Origin: an uncultured Lachnospiraceae bacterium
GTDB taxonomy: Bacteria; Bacillota; Clostridia; Lachnospirales; Lachnospiraceae
Length of the DNA stretch: 64,000 nt
Assembly (NCBI GenBank): GCA_910584965.1
Contig: CAJUDZ010000008.1
Location: 62,001 to 126,000, forward strand
Direction of reading: 5' to 3'
Below, piece after piece: positions 43,388-51,889 of this stretch. The stretch's first letter is position 1. Each line of letters begins with the position of its first letter. A program made the position numbers and the translations under genes. Under the pieces are notes generated by a model. The model searched no databases. It was not told the origin of the DNA and was given only the letters and a program-made list of their open reading frames with translations.

Positions 43388-45121
43388 CTATACCAGCATC
43401 AGCAGCGCATCTCCAACCGTTGTTTCCTGCGCTTTCGTGGAATCCACCCGTTTCCAGTCCGTTGTGTTTGTAATAATAACAGATGTTGTCATATCGTATC
43501 CGGCCTGTTCGATTTTTCTGCTGTCGAACCGCAGCATCGGCTGTCCTTCCAAAAGGCTTTCCCCCTGTTTTACGAGGGGTTCAAAGTATTTTCCGTTGAG
43601 CTGCACCGTATCGACGCCGATATGGATGAGCAGTTCCACTCCTTCCGCAGTCGTCAGTCCGATCGCATGTCCGGTCGGGAAAAAGGTTGTGACTTTGCAG
43701 TCCGCAGGCGCGTAGACAATTCCTTCATAGGGTTCTATCGCGATGCCTTCTCCGAGGACACCGCTGGAAAAGACCTCGTCGCCCACTTCCATCAGCGGAA
43801 CGATCTTTCCGTTTAACGGGCTGTGAATCACTTTTTTTCCGTCCGGAGAAAAGGTAATTGCCGGAAATTCCAATCTTTCCTTCTTGGGATATTTACAAAT
43901 AACAAGCGTAATGATACATGTCAGAACAAAGGCCGCTCCGGATGCGGCAAGCGGAGCCGACACTTCCGCCTGCATCTGACCGAGCCAGACAAACAGCACA
44001 CAGCCCGCTGCCGCGCCGGCGCAGCTGATGAGCAGCGGCTTCTTTTCCGGTAATGCAGCGCCGTAAATACCCGGTTCTGCCATGCCGAAAAGTCCGGCAA
44101 TAACAGCTGGTATCGAAATAGCATGAAGACGTCTGTCTTTCGTTTTAAGCAGAACCGCAAAGACGGCTCCGGCCTGTGCACAGGAAGCGATATAGGCCGC
44201 GGCCGGAAGGAATGCTCCCGTCATCGCATCCGTTAAAAATTCCGGCGTCATCGGCACCAGTTCCCCATGAATGCCAGAAATAACGAGAAACGGCCAGCAT
44301 CCTCCGGCCAGAAACGCCGACAAAAGCGGGCTCGCCGTATAGGCCCGGTCTATCGTCAGCATGATAACGGCCGTCAGCCCTGTATAAAGCGCTTCAATGA
44401 CTATCCAGGTCAATAACAGGGTAAAAACCAGCGTTATAAGCGGCACAAGAGAGATTTTCAGGATTTCCGGCAGCGTTTTTTTCAGGAAGCGTTCCATATA
44501 AGAAGCCGCCCAAACCGCCAGAATGACCGGCAGAACCGTATAGGGATGCTCCGCGATGCCATAACGGAACGGATACACAAGACAGGCGCCAATCAACATG
44601 CCCGTAAACTGATTGACCTGAAACTTTCTGGCCGCCGTTGCTCCGACAAAAACCGGCAGATAATAGAACAGGCTGTCGGAAAGCAGCTGTATCAGCTGAT
44701 AAACTCGGTCCGTTTCCCCAAGCAGTCCCATATACAGGAAAAATCCCTGCACGCCTCTCAGGATTCCCATCGCACAAAATACACCGATCAGGGGTGTAAA
44801 AATGCCGGAAAAGGCTTCCACAAACCGGCCCGGCATATTCATTTCCCGCTCGCGCGCCTCTTTCAAATCGGCAACGCCGGCCAGCCTGGAAACGGACTCG
44901 CACACATCCGGCGCATGATTGCCGATCACAAGCTGATACTGTCCGCTGCTCTGAATCACCGTGATAACGCCGGGCATCGTCTTTAATCCCCGCGTGTCCG
45001 CTTTTGTTTCATCTTTCAGCAAAAAACGAAGTTTCGTGGCACAGTGCGTCAGACCGGTGATGTTCTCCCGTCCGCCGACGCGCTCAATAATCCGTTTGGC
45101 CAGATCGTCATATTTTCCCAT
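43388..45121 (-). CDS. PTS beta-glucoside-type EIIBCA permease
   Basis: About 577 residues in the order B-C-A. EIIB is near residues 1-85 with the phosphorylated Cys in THCATKLRFLL. EIIC has about ten membrane segments, including GMAEPGIYGAALP. EIIA is in the last 150 residues with GVELLIHIGVDTVQLNG and its active His. It takes up and phosphorylates a sugar, probably a beta-glucoside or related disaccharide; no hydrolase or LicT/BglG antiterminator is adjacent to settle this. The start at 45121 follows GGGGAATG. GNAT gene upstream is on the same strand. Confidence 0.88.
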   Translation of the reverse strand: MGKYDDLAKRIIERVGGRENITGLTHCATKLRFLLKDETKADTRGLKTMPGVITVIQSSGQYQLVIGNHAPDVCESVSRLAGVADLKEAREREMNMPGRFVEAFSGIFTPLIGVFCAMGILRGVQGFFLYMGLLGETDRVYQLIQLLSDSLFYYLPVFVGATAARKFQVNQFTGMLIGACLVYPFRYGIAEHPYTVLPVILAVWAASYMERFLKKTLPEILKISLVPLITLVFTLLLTWIVIEALYTGLTAVIMLTIDRAYTASPLLSAFLAGGCWPFLVISGIHGELVPMTPEFLTDAMTGAFLPAAAYIASCAQAGAVFAVLLKTKDRRLHAISIPAVIAGLFGMAEPGIYGAALPEKKPLLISCAGAAAGCVLFVWLGQMQAEVSAPLAASGAAFVLTCIITLVICKYPKKERLEFPAITFSPDGKKVIHSPLNGKIVPLMEVGDEVFSSGVLGEGIAIEPYEGIVYAPADCKVTTFFPTGHAIGLTTAEGVELLIHIGVDTVQLNGKYFEPLVKQGESLLEGQPMLRFDSRKIEQAGYDMTTSVIITNTTDWKRVDSTKAQETTVGDALLMLV

Positions 45122-45224
45122 ATTCATTCCCCATTCCTGTTCCTGTACGGCATTTCTGTCTCCGTCAGGTCTTTCTTTTAATATGGGCAAAATATGGAAA
45201 TTTATTCAATCCGGCTTCTCTCAG

Positions 45225-45689
45225 TTACTCGATTTTCCGGCCCATGCAGAGAGATTCCGGCATATCCTTATAGGCGCCGTAATTTTCAATCCGTTCAAAA
45301 CCATAACGCTGATACAGCCGCACCGAAGCGGCCAGAAAGGCCCCCGTCTCCAGCACCAGCTCTTCAAATCCAAGCCGCTTCGCCTGTTCGATCAACGTTT
45401 CCAGTATCTTTCCGCCGACGTTTTTCCCCCGGTATTCTTCCCGTACAAACACCCTTTTGATTTCCACCTCTTTTTCGGAATACTTCCGCAGCGCCCCGCA
45501 GCCCGCCGGCGTATCGTTATCATAAGCGATTGCCACGAAATCCATTGTATCCGTGTGATTGAATTTTTTATACTTCTCCCGTTTCTCTTCTCCGCCGATT
45601 GCCACGTTCAAAAAACAGTCCAGCTCCCCGCAAAGCATGAGAAAATCCTGATTATCATGGCTTACTTCTCTTATTTCCATCTGCCGCAT
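45225..45689 (-). CDS. GNAT-family N-acetyltransferase
   Basis: A 154-residue acetyltransferase. VAIAYDNDTPAGCGALR, then VEIKRVFVREEYRGKNVGG (acetyl-CoA pyrophosphate loop), then LYQRYGFERIENYG form the usual GNAT core. It resembles the large group of small-molecule or amino-acid acetyltransferases with an E-x-KR-x-FV motif. Substrate unknown. The start at 45689 follows AGGAGG; a longer in-frame extension upstream has no ribosome site and crosses the neighbouring terminator. Confidence 0.82.
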   Translation of the reverse strand: MRQMEIREVSHDNQDFLMLCGELDCFLNVAIGGEEKREKYKKFNHTDTMDFVAIAYDNDTPAGCGALRKYSEKEVEIKRVFVREEYRGKNVGGKILETLIEQAKRLGFEELVLETGAFLAASVRLYQRYGFERIENYGAYKDMPESLCMGRKIE

Positions 45690-45789
45690 GTTCCTCCTGT
45701 TTTGATTTATTCGTCCATATTTTTGTATCTGCGGATATATCTTTCCGCCTGCTCTCATTCCCCTGCACGGCTGTCGGAATAATATACAC

Positions 45790-45844
45790 AAAAACCCCCA
45801 TCTGATCATTCAGATTCTGATAATCAGACTCTAAAAATCAGATG
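45790..45844 (-). terminator. Terminator of the 45.9-46.4 kb gene
   Basis: CATCTGAT pairs with ATCAGATG, enclosing a second pairing CAGATTCTGA / TAATCAGACTCTG-like; on the minus strand GGGGGTTTTT follows. Confidence 0.65.
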
Positions 45845-45917
45845 AGGATCTCCCGTTATCTCGATGATCATCCCTGCCAAAAACGGCCCTTCCGGCGCCG
45901 CCGTTTAATAACGCATG

Positions 45918-46391
45918 TTATGCCGTCATAAACATCTCATAAGCCTGAATTGCTCTCTGCATCTGCATGGAAGGATTCTGCATGGACTGTGCATTGCTTC
46001 CGGTTTCGTCATCCGCGCCGGCCGCCATTTCTTCCAGCTCCGGAGCTTCTACATCCGCCGTTTCTTCCTGGCGCACCGGCATCTGTACGACTTCCGCGCC
46101 CTTCTCTTCCTCCGGCGCAAGCCCCTTGGGCATGATGCGCGCCGCCCGGTTCTGTCCCTGCTGCATCTGTTTTGCAACAATTCCTTCAAAATCTATCGTC
46201 TGTCCCTTTTTCAGGGGATTCTGGTTTTCTTCCACATCAGAGCCTGTATACTCTGTTTTCTTATCCAGCACGTCATCCGAAATTCTGGACAGTTTATCCA
46301 TGCTCTTCGAACTTACCGTATTCGGATTATAAACATAAGAGGGATAAATACTCCCTGCGCCGTATGCGCTTCCAACACCGCCAATTCCCAT
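45918..46391 (-). CDS. Unrecognised hydrophilic protein with its own promoter
   Basis: A 157-residue protein I cannot place. It opens MGIGGVGSAYGAG, rich in Gly/Ser/Tyr, then YVYNPNTVSSKSMDKLSRISD, a mid part with KKGQTIDFEGIVAKQMQQ, a long Glu-rich stretch, and an amphipathic tail QMQRAIQAYEMFMTA. There is no signal peptide or membrane segment. The helix-forming ends with a disordered acidic middle recall small flagellar or secretion-associated proteins, but that is only an impression. AAGGAGGAGAAGGCT precedes the start, and a good promoter and terminator bracket it, so it is a real, singly transcribed gene. Confidence 0.6.
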   Translation of the reverse strand: MGIGGVGSAYGAGSIYPSYVYNPNTVSSKSMDKLSRISDDVLDKKTEYTGSDVEENQNPLKKGQTIDFEGIVAKQMQQGQNRAARIMPKGLAPEEEKGAEVVQMPVRQEETADVEAPELEEMAAGADDETGSNAQSMQNPSMQMQRAIQAYEMFMTA

Positions 46392-46416
46392 AGCCTTCTC
46401 CTCCTTATTTTTTTAT

Positions 46417-46445
46417 ATTATAATCCTCCCACGATCAAAATGCAA
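46417..46445 (-). promoter_or_regulatory. Promoter of the 45.9-46.4 kb gene
   Basis: TTGCAT (46440-46445) and TATAAT (46417-46422) on the minus strand, 17 bases apart, only 26 bp before the start codon. Confidence 0.7.
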
Positions 46446-46514
46446 GACGGTTTCGCACGCATTCCGGGGCAGTTTTTCCGGGGCAGTTTACTGTAAGTTT
46501 TCTGAAACAAAGCC

Positions 46515-46692
46515 GCGGCGCACAAAGCGCCCGGACGGAGCATGGTTCTCTGGCGGAGGCCCTTGAAAGAATGCCGGTTCTTAGCGAAAAGGCAGTTTAC
46601 TGCATTTGAGCTTAGTACCGCTGCATTTTTTCGTGGAGCGCAAGCGTACCGACAAAGAGAACCATGCTCCGTCCGGGCGCTTTGTGCGCCGC
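46515..46692. repeat. Long-palindrome element P5
   Basis: 178 bp, core in reverse orientation. Arms GCGGCGCACAAAGCGCC.. and ..GGCGCTTTGTGCGCCGC pair perfectly, continuing through GGAGCATGGTTCTCT. On the minus strand GTACGCTTGCGCTCCACG is followed by GCAGCGGTACTAAGCTCAAA, 20 bases identical to P4, then an apical hairpin GCAGT / ACTGC. It lies between two minus-strand genes. The remaining parts of this 410-bp gap hold the promoter at 46417-46445 and nothing else I can name. Confidence 0.85.
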
Positions 46693-46801
46693 AGCAAAAC
46701 AAAAATTATCTGAATATGAACACAAAAAATTGGAAAGCCGAGCAGGGTTTGTTGTAGTCTGCTGAACATATATAAAAATATTAATCTCTGTCTATGCCGC
46801 T

Positions 46802-47911
46802 TTATTCCTTTTTCTCTCCGGCTTTATTGTATCCGCAGTATTCACAGAAATCATCTCCGTGAATATTTTGATTGGCTTTTCTCAGCAAAACCCGGTGACA
46901 TTTTGTACATCGTTCAACGGTTCCTGTAAAACAGCGGCTTTTATCATCCATTACGATCGGATCGACAGTTTCCGTACCGATCTGCATTTCCACATAATTA
47001 TGACTGCCGTCCGCACAGCTGTCACCGCCGTATCCGCAGTATTCACATCGTTCTTCTTCATTATGCACATGCACGTTATAATTCATCCACATCAGCCTTT
47101 TACAGAGAGTACATCTGTAAAAGGGAGGTGTCGCACAGCTTGCACCGTTATTCAGAATAAGGACATTAACGCTTTCATCTAATTCCCAGTTATGTCTGCA
47201 TGCTCCTGTAGTCCCGCTGCCCTCTTCCCCGTCATCCGTTTTCCCGGTATCGTCTTCCGCACCGTCCGATGAGAAGGATTCCTCATTCTCCCGTTCCCGC
47301 TCTTCCCGTGCAGCCTCTTCATCCTTACGGATATTCTCCTCCATCTCTTCGGCGAATTCCTGATAAGCCGCCTCCGGTGTTTTAACCTGCATGCCGGATA
47401 ACGCATCGGCGGGCGCCGCTGACCCGTCTGCATTCTGTAATTCTCCCTGATCTCCTACGAGAAAGGCATTGACGCCGTTCATTCCGTCCCGGTTCTCTAT
47501 GACAGACAGCGCAGATACCGGCGTATCGTTCTTCAGGCCGTCTGCAACCGTCCTTTTCAGGGAATCCGCCTGTTGTTCACTGATGTTACCCACTAAGCAG
47601 GATCCCATCTCCAAAATCATATCTGTCCTGTTCTGAGCCGGGATGCTGACGAGCCCGATTCCTTTGATTACTTCACCGTCGAGCATTACGTCAATCCGGC
47701 CGGAAAGATTGTTCGCTATGATTTCCGTTTTTCCATCCGGATATACCAGGGCGATGGAGTTTCCAAAAGCCGCAACGGTATGTTTTTCCCCGTCCTCCGG
47801 AACTTCAACTGTCTCTTCGGAAAGCTCGGCCGCGTGAACCGGAACAAAAGAGACCAGCATGGCAAGCATCACGGCAAATGCCGTCATCCATATTTTTGTT
47901 TTTTTTAACAT
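46802..47911 (-). CDS. Secreted protein with two Cys/His zinc-knuckle-like repeats
   Basis: A 369-residue protein with a signal peptide (TAFAVMLAMLVSFVPVHAA, cut after AHA-like site near residue 28). Residues 30-165 form a domain I do not recognise. Residues 175-240 are a charged, Glu/Arg-rich, probably disordered linker. The carboxy part has two similar halves, each with HN..., then YRCTLCKRLMW or ERCTKCHRVLL, then ERCEYCGYGG or DFCEYCGYNK; four cysteines per half would bind zinc. Secreted zinc knuckles are uncommon. It is divergent from a small XRE gene, with a clear promoter at 48060-48088. Confidence 0.65.
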   Translation of the reverse strand: MLKKTKIWMTAFAVMLAMLVSFVPVHAAELSEETVEVPEDGEKHTVAAFGNSIALVYPDGKTEIIANNLSGRIDVMLDGEVIKGIGLVSIPAQNRTDMILEMGSCLVGNISEQQADSLKRTVADGLKNDTPVSALSVIENRDGMNGVNAFLVGDQGELQNADGSAAPADALSGMQVKTPEAAYQEFAEEMEENIRKDEEAAREERERENEESFSSDGAEDDTGKTDDGEEGSGTTGACRHNWELDESVNVLILNNGASCATPPFYRCTLCKRLMWMNYNVHVHNEEERCEYCGYGGDSCADGSHNYVEMQIGTETVDPIVMDDKSRCFTGTVERCTKCHRVLLRKANQNIHGDDFCEYCGYNKAGEKKE

Positions 47912-48059
47912 TGCTTTTCCTTTCTTCCCCGTCGTTCTTTTCCAATGCTTGTGCCCATATTCAGATAATTTTCATCGTTTGGATCCGAATATTCCTCAGT
48001 CCTCCTTTTATATTTTTGAATACGCATAAATGAATACTTTTTTGAGTATTACTATTTAT

Positions 48060-48088
48060 ATAGTAACTAATAATATGTAATTAGTCAA
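48060..48088 (-). promoter_or_regulatory. Promoter of the secreted zinc-knuckle protein gene
   Basis: TTGACT (48083-48088) and TACTAT (48060-48065) on the minus strand, 17 bases apart. The divergent gap also has GAATA / TATTC-type inverted bits (48018-48050), possible operator sites for the neighbouring XRE protein. Confidence 0.65.
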
Positions 48089-48138
48089 GACGTTACTTTT
48101 TGAATAGTATTAATATAAAAGTTCGGAAAGGCATAGCG

Positions 48139-48387
48139 ATGAATATGAAAAATGAATTATTCACAGTGAATCAATATGGAAAAATTACAATAGATATCAG
48201 AACTTTTATGGACGAGAAGCAAATCAACAGAAATATGCTGGCAAGAGCTATCAATGCCCGATTCGAAGTAATAGACCGATGGTATGGGGGACATGTGGAA
48301 AAAATTGATGCGGACATACTTGCCCGCATCTGTTTTGTGTTGGAGTGCACTCCCGGAGATATTATTCGATATGAACAAGAAGACTGA
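48139..48387 (+). CDS. Small XRE/Cro-type helix-turn-helix protein
   Basis: An 82-residue protein, essentially one HTH: TFMDEKQINRNMLARAINAR, then FEVIDRWYGG, then ADILARICFVLECTPGDIIRYE, the usual XRE five-helix pattern. It likely binds DNA as a dimer. It is divergent from the secreted zinc-knuckle gene and so may control it. GAAAGG lies about six bases before the ATG at 48139. Its stop lies 13 bp from the convergent DUF308 gene. Confidence 0.78.
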   Translation: MNMKNELFTVNQYGKITIDIRTFMDEKQINRNMLARAINARFEVIDRWYGGHVEKIDADILARICFVLECTPGDIIRYEQED

Positions 48388-48400
48388 TGTGATCCCGGAT

Positions 48401-48991
48401 TTATTCCATCTCTTTCATGTCTACGGTCAGCGCATCCATCTCCTGGCGCGCCTGCTTCACATTCCGGGACACTCTGGACATAATCCAGATATCGGAAGCA
48501 CCGTCATAAATCATGAACAGCCCGATAAAACGAATCAATGTATCCACAGCGGCAAAAGGGTTGAAAACCAGAAGCACGCCAAAACCGATCGTAACGATGC
48601 CGAGCAGAAGCGCAATCCACCATTTATCATACCGGTTCTGACAGAGGCTTACCGCCTGCTGCAAATTGTTGATGCCGTGAATGACGATGATGATTCCGAC
48701 CAGAATCGGTATCATGGCGATGATCGTTCCGGGCTGCAGCAGTATCCAGCCGCCGATCACCGTAATGATGATTCCCATCACCAGATTCATCTGCGAAAAT
48801 ATGCTGCCGTCTCTGTTTAAAATGAAATTCAGCAGCCTGCTGAGGCCGTTCAGCACGAGCACACCGCCGATCGCCATACAGACTACCTGTACGGAAAGGC
48901 CCGGCCATACGACGAGTATCACGCCCAGCCCGGCACAGATCAGCGCAGAAACAATGACATTTGTTTTAATTTTCTTCAAAATACGCTCCAT
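48401..48991 (-). CDS. DUF308/HdeD-like membrane protein
   Basis: About 196 residues with six membrane helices in three similar pairs (GLGVILVVWPGLSVQ, MGIIITVIGGWILLQPG, GIVTIGFGVLLVFNPF), the HdeD/DUF308 pattern, and a charged helical tail. The E. coli relative HdeD affects acid resistance; no function is known in Firmicutes. The start at 48991 has GGAGG nine bases upstream, inside the vanZ end, so the genes overlap by 26 bp and form an operon with the dehydrogenase. Confidence 0.78.
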   Translation of the reverse strand: MERILKKIKTNVIVSALICAGLGVILVVWPGLSVQVVCMAIGGVLVLNGLSRLLNFILNRDGSIFSQMNLVMGIIITVIGGWILLQPGTIIAMIPILVGIIIVIHGINNLQQAVSLCQNRYDKWWIALLLGIVTIGFGVLLVFNPFAAVDTLIRFIGLFMIYDGASDIWIMSRVSRNVKQARQEMDALTVDMKEME

Positions 48992-49475
48992 AATCCTCAT
49001 CCTCCATGCTTAATTTTCTGTGCAGTTCGGGGAAAAATCCCCTGCATTTTACATACACGACATACCCCGCCGCCGCTCCGAAACAGTTCAGAATGATATC
49101 GTCCACGTCAAAAGCGCCAAACGCGCTGAAAAGCTGGAAAACCTCGATACCAAGCACCAGCACGAGAGCATTCGCGAATACGTCGAAAAAGCCCGTCTTT
49201 TTCTTTCTGATCATCGGAAGCAGAATGCCGAAAGGCACGAAGGCCAGGACATTTCCTGCCAGATTTTCAAAACTGTTCAGTCTGTCAGCATATTTAATGT
49301 ACATTTTTATCGTTTTAAGCGGGACAAAATTGGCTGTCCCAAGGCCTTCCAGAATCACTTCCCGCTGCCATGTCTCCATGATTGCCGCTAACTGTTCATA
49401 CGGATACTTAAAGATGATGACCTTTATCAGAAACAGTATATAAAGAACAAAACAGAGCCTAATCCATTTTCGCAC
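48966..49475 (-). CDS. VanZ-family membrane protein
   Basis: A 169-residue protein with about four membrane segments. NFVPLKTIKMY, NLAGNVLAFVPFGILLPM and FDVDDIILNCFGAAAGYVVY are the VanZ blocks. In vancomycin clusters VanZ gives low-level teicoplanin resistance; most chromosomal relatives are uncharacterised. It starts with GTG, sharing one base with the stop of the dehydrogenase gene (TAGTG), with GGGAGG seven bases upstream. The coupling to a VanH-like D-lactate dehydrogenase is notable. Confidence 0.83.
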   Translation of the reverse strand: MRKWIRLCFVLYILFLIKVIIFKYPYEQLAAIMETWQREVILEGLGTANFVPLKTIKMYIKYADRLNSFENLAGNVLAFVPFGILLPMIRKKKTGFFDVFANALVLVLGIEVFQLFSAFGAFDVDDIILNCFGAAAGYVVYVKCRGFFPELHRKLSMEDEDYGAYFEEN

Positions 49476-50461
49476 TAGCTAACCTCCCAGGGATTTTCCT
49501 TTCCTTCCAGAAAGAGTTTACAGCCGATCAGAGAATCCCGTACGACGGTCTCCACGCAGTTATCCGTATAAAACGCCATGTGGTGGGATACCGTCACATT
49601 CGGAAATCCTCTTAAAATTGCCAGTTCTCTATTATCTAATATATCCGATTTGTGATCATAATAGTATAGTCCGAACTCATTTTCTACAACATCCAGGCCG
49701 GCCGCACCGATTTTTCCTGATTCGATGGCGCTGATCAGCGCTTCCGAGTCGATCAGTCCGCCTCTTGCCGTATTGATGATGACGACGCCGTCCTTCATGC
49801 CTGCAATGCTCTTTTCGTTGATCAGATGGAAATTCTCGTCGGTCAATGGCGTATGCAGCGTGATCACATCCGCCTCTTTCAGGAGCTTCTCAAGGGGCAC
49901 GTATGCCGCATGCTCCTTCACTTCATCCTGTTCATGCAGATCATACGCCAGAATCTTACAGCCAAAGCCGGAAAGGTTCCGGATGACGGTTCTTCCGATT
50001 CGTCCCGTTCCAATGACTCCTACGGTCAAGTCCTTTAACTCTCTTCCCTGAATGCCCTTCAGCGAATAATCCTGTATATTGGTGCGTTCCATAATCCGTT
50101 TCATTTTCCGGATGGACATCAGAATCAGCATCACCGTGTAGTCGGCCACGCCGTTTGGCCCGTAGGGCGCATTTCCCACTTTGATGCCGAACTCTTCCGC
50201 CGCATCCAGATCGATGTGATCGTAGCCGATTGTTCTCGTTGTCAGATACCGCACGCCGTTTTCATGAAAAGCCCGCATCATTTCTCTCGTAATTTTGGAT
50301 GTGATAATATCCACGCATTCGCTGCCCTTTGATAAATGTATGTTTTCCGGCGTGGGCGCATCCGCGCAAAGAACAAGTTCCAGGCCAAGCTCTTTCTCAT
50401 ACCGCAAAAACAGCTCTTTTTCGTCAAATTCCCTGCAATTATAAACCGTTACCCGCATCAT
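49475..50461 (-). CDS. D-lactate dehydrogenase / VanH-like 2-hydroxyacid dehydrogenase
   Basis: About 328 residues. The NAD fold is VGVIGTGRIGRTVIRNLSGFG; catalytic Arg is in NTARGGLID, Glu in VVENEFGLYYYD and His in VSHHMAFYTDN. The YDHIDLDAAEEFGIKVGNAP block fits the D-lactate dehydrogenase/VanH branch. It reduces pyruvate (or a related 2-keto acid) to the D-hydroxyacid. Two ATGs stand behind GGAGG. It is followed without a gap by vanZ and DUF308 genes; there is no D-Ala-D-Lac ligase or VanX here, so it is probably a fermentative enzyme. Confidence 0.87.
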   Translation of the reverse strand: MMRVTVYNCREFDEKELFLRYEKELGLELVLCADAPTPENIHLSKGSECVDIITSKITREMMRAFHENGVRYLTTRTIGYDHIDLDAAEEFGIKVGNAPYGPNGVADYTVMLILMSIRKMKRIMERTNIQDYSLKGIQGRELKDLTVGVIGTGRIGRTVIRNLSGFGCKILAYDLHEQDEVKEHAAYVPLEKLLKEADVITLHTPLTDENFHLINEKSIAGMKDGVVIINTARGGLIDSEALISAIESGKIGAAGLDVVENEFGLYYYDHKSDILDNRELAILRGFPNVTVSHHMAFYTDNCVETVVRDSLIGCKLFLEGKENPWEVS

Positions 50462-50541
50462 GAACCTCCTGTGTTTCGCTGCGGTTCTGCCGCATGTCCG
50501 GACAGAATGTTCTTTCGAAAGAGGCAGCACCGCATATCTTT

Positions 50542-51756
50542 TTATTTTCTGTTTTCTTCTTCCTGAATCTCCCGCTGATAAACTTCCTTGATCTCTTCTT
50601 CGTATTCCGCCAGAATTTCCGTATCCTCGCGGTGCAGACGCCTGAACCTGTTAAAGCCGGCGATCAGTATTCTCAGGCTTTCTTTCGTCGTGTCAAAAGC
50701 GCCTTCTTCATACAGATTTATCAGAATAATACCGATCGGCAGCGCCAGGATCATACCCATGACGCCCGCCATATGATATCCGATGTAGAGCAGAAACAGG
50801 GTCGGAATCGGGTCGATTCCGATCGAATCCCCGACGATTTTGGGTTGTATCACCTGTCTGACGATCTGTCCGACGCACCAGATAATCAGCAGGCCGACCG
50901 CCAGCTTATACTCGCCGCTTAAAATTTCGACAACGGCCCAGGGGAGCATGACGGTTCCCGCGCCGAACACAGGAAGAAGATCGATAAACGCGATGCCGAA
51001 AGCGATCAGAAACGCGTACTCGATCTTTAACAGAAGCAGTCCGATAAAAATCAGGATATATATCCAGATTTCGATTTTCAGCTGCGCCTTAAAATAACCG
51101 CCCACGGCATTCCGGAAGCTCCGCTGAATCAGGTCAAAGCGGTAATAAACGGATTCCGGCACATATTTTTTCACAAAGTCGTTCATATATGCCTTGTCCG
51201 CCACGAAAAAATAGGAGGACAGCAAGGTCATGATCACCGCCATGAAAACATCGGGAAGCCTTTTGGCAAAATTTCCGACCGCCGTAAAGGTGGGCGTCCC
51301 GATACCGCTGATAAATTCCGAGAACCAGCTCCCGATTCCCCTCCAGAAATCCATAAGCTGATCCTGCGCATCCGCCGGAAGCCGCTTAAACAGCCCTTCC
51401 AGATTGGTTCCGATCTGTATAAACTCCGCTTCGATGCCTTCCCATATCACCGGCAGTTCATTGATAAAACTGACCGTTTCCCGAAACAGCTTGACGCCGA
51501 CGCCGTATACGAGCAGAATAACCGCCGCAAGCACCGCAATGATCACAAACGCCGAGACCGCTTTCCGCCGGATTTTCAACTTTTCCTCCAAAAATCTGAC
51601 AAGCGGCGACGCGATCAGCGATATGATCCAGCCGATGATAAAGGGCATAAAAAAGCCGATACATCTTGGCAGTAAAAATACGCATAACAGCAATATGACC
51701 AGTGCGGCCAGCAAATTCAATATCGATTTTATATAGGTCACGGATTCTTTTTTCAT
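50542..51756 (-). CDS. AI-2E family transporter (YtvI/PerM-like)
   Basis: A 404-residue protein with about eight membrane segments. GFFMPFIIGWIISLIASPLV, LLSSYFFVADKAY, IALPIGIILINLYEEG and the PKIVGDSIGIDPIPTLFLLY block are typical of the AI-2E exporter superfamily, closest to the YtvI type of spore formers. Substrates vary in the family (signals, Na+/H+ in some), so function is open. The charged carboxy tail (about 50 residues) is cytoplasmic. It stands between the engB and dehydrogenase genes on the same strand. Confidence 0.85.
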   Translation of the reverse strand: MKKESVTYIKSILNLLAALVILLLCVFLLPRCIGFFMPFIIGWIISLIASPLVRFLEEKLKIRRKAVSAFVIIAVLAAVILLVYGVGVKLFRETVSFINELPVIWEGIEAEFIQIGTNLEGLFKRLPADAQDQLMDFWRGIGSWFSEFISGIGTPTFTAVGNFAKRLPDVFMAVIMTLLSSYFFVADKAYMNDFVKKYVPESVYYRFDLIQRSFRNAVGGYFKAQLKIEIWIYILIFIGLLLLKIEYAFLIAFGIAFIDLLPVFGAGTVMLPWAVVEILSGEYKLAVGLLIIWCVGQIVRQVIQPKIVGDSIGIDPIPTLFLLYIGYHMAGVMGMILALPIGIILINLYEEGAFDTTKESLRILIAGFNRFRRLHREDTEILAEYEEEIKEVYQREIQEEENRK

Positions 51757-51889
51757 TTATATACCCCATGTCCGCTCCAGCGGACTCAAAATCAATAGTT
51801 GAAAGTGCTTTTCTTTCAACCTTATACCTCTTACCCGCTCTCTTACCCGCTCCTGAGGGCAAACTTCCGCAGACGCACCATGCCCATTA

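Noticed and set aside
48401..50461. Vancomycin resistance cluster
   Set aside because: Only VanH-like and VanZ-like genes are present; no D-Ala-D-Lac ligase, VanX, VanY or VanRS.
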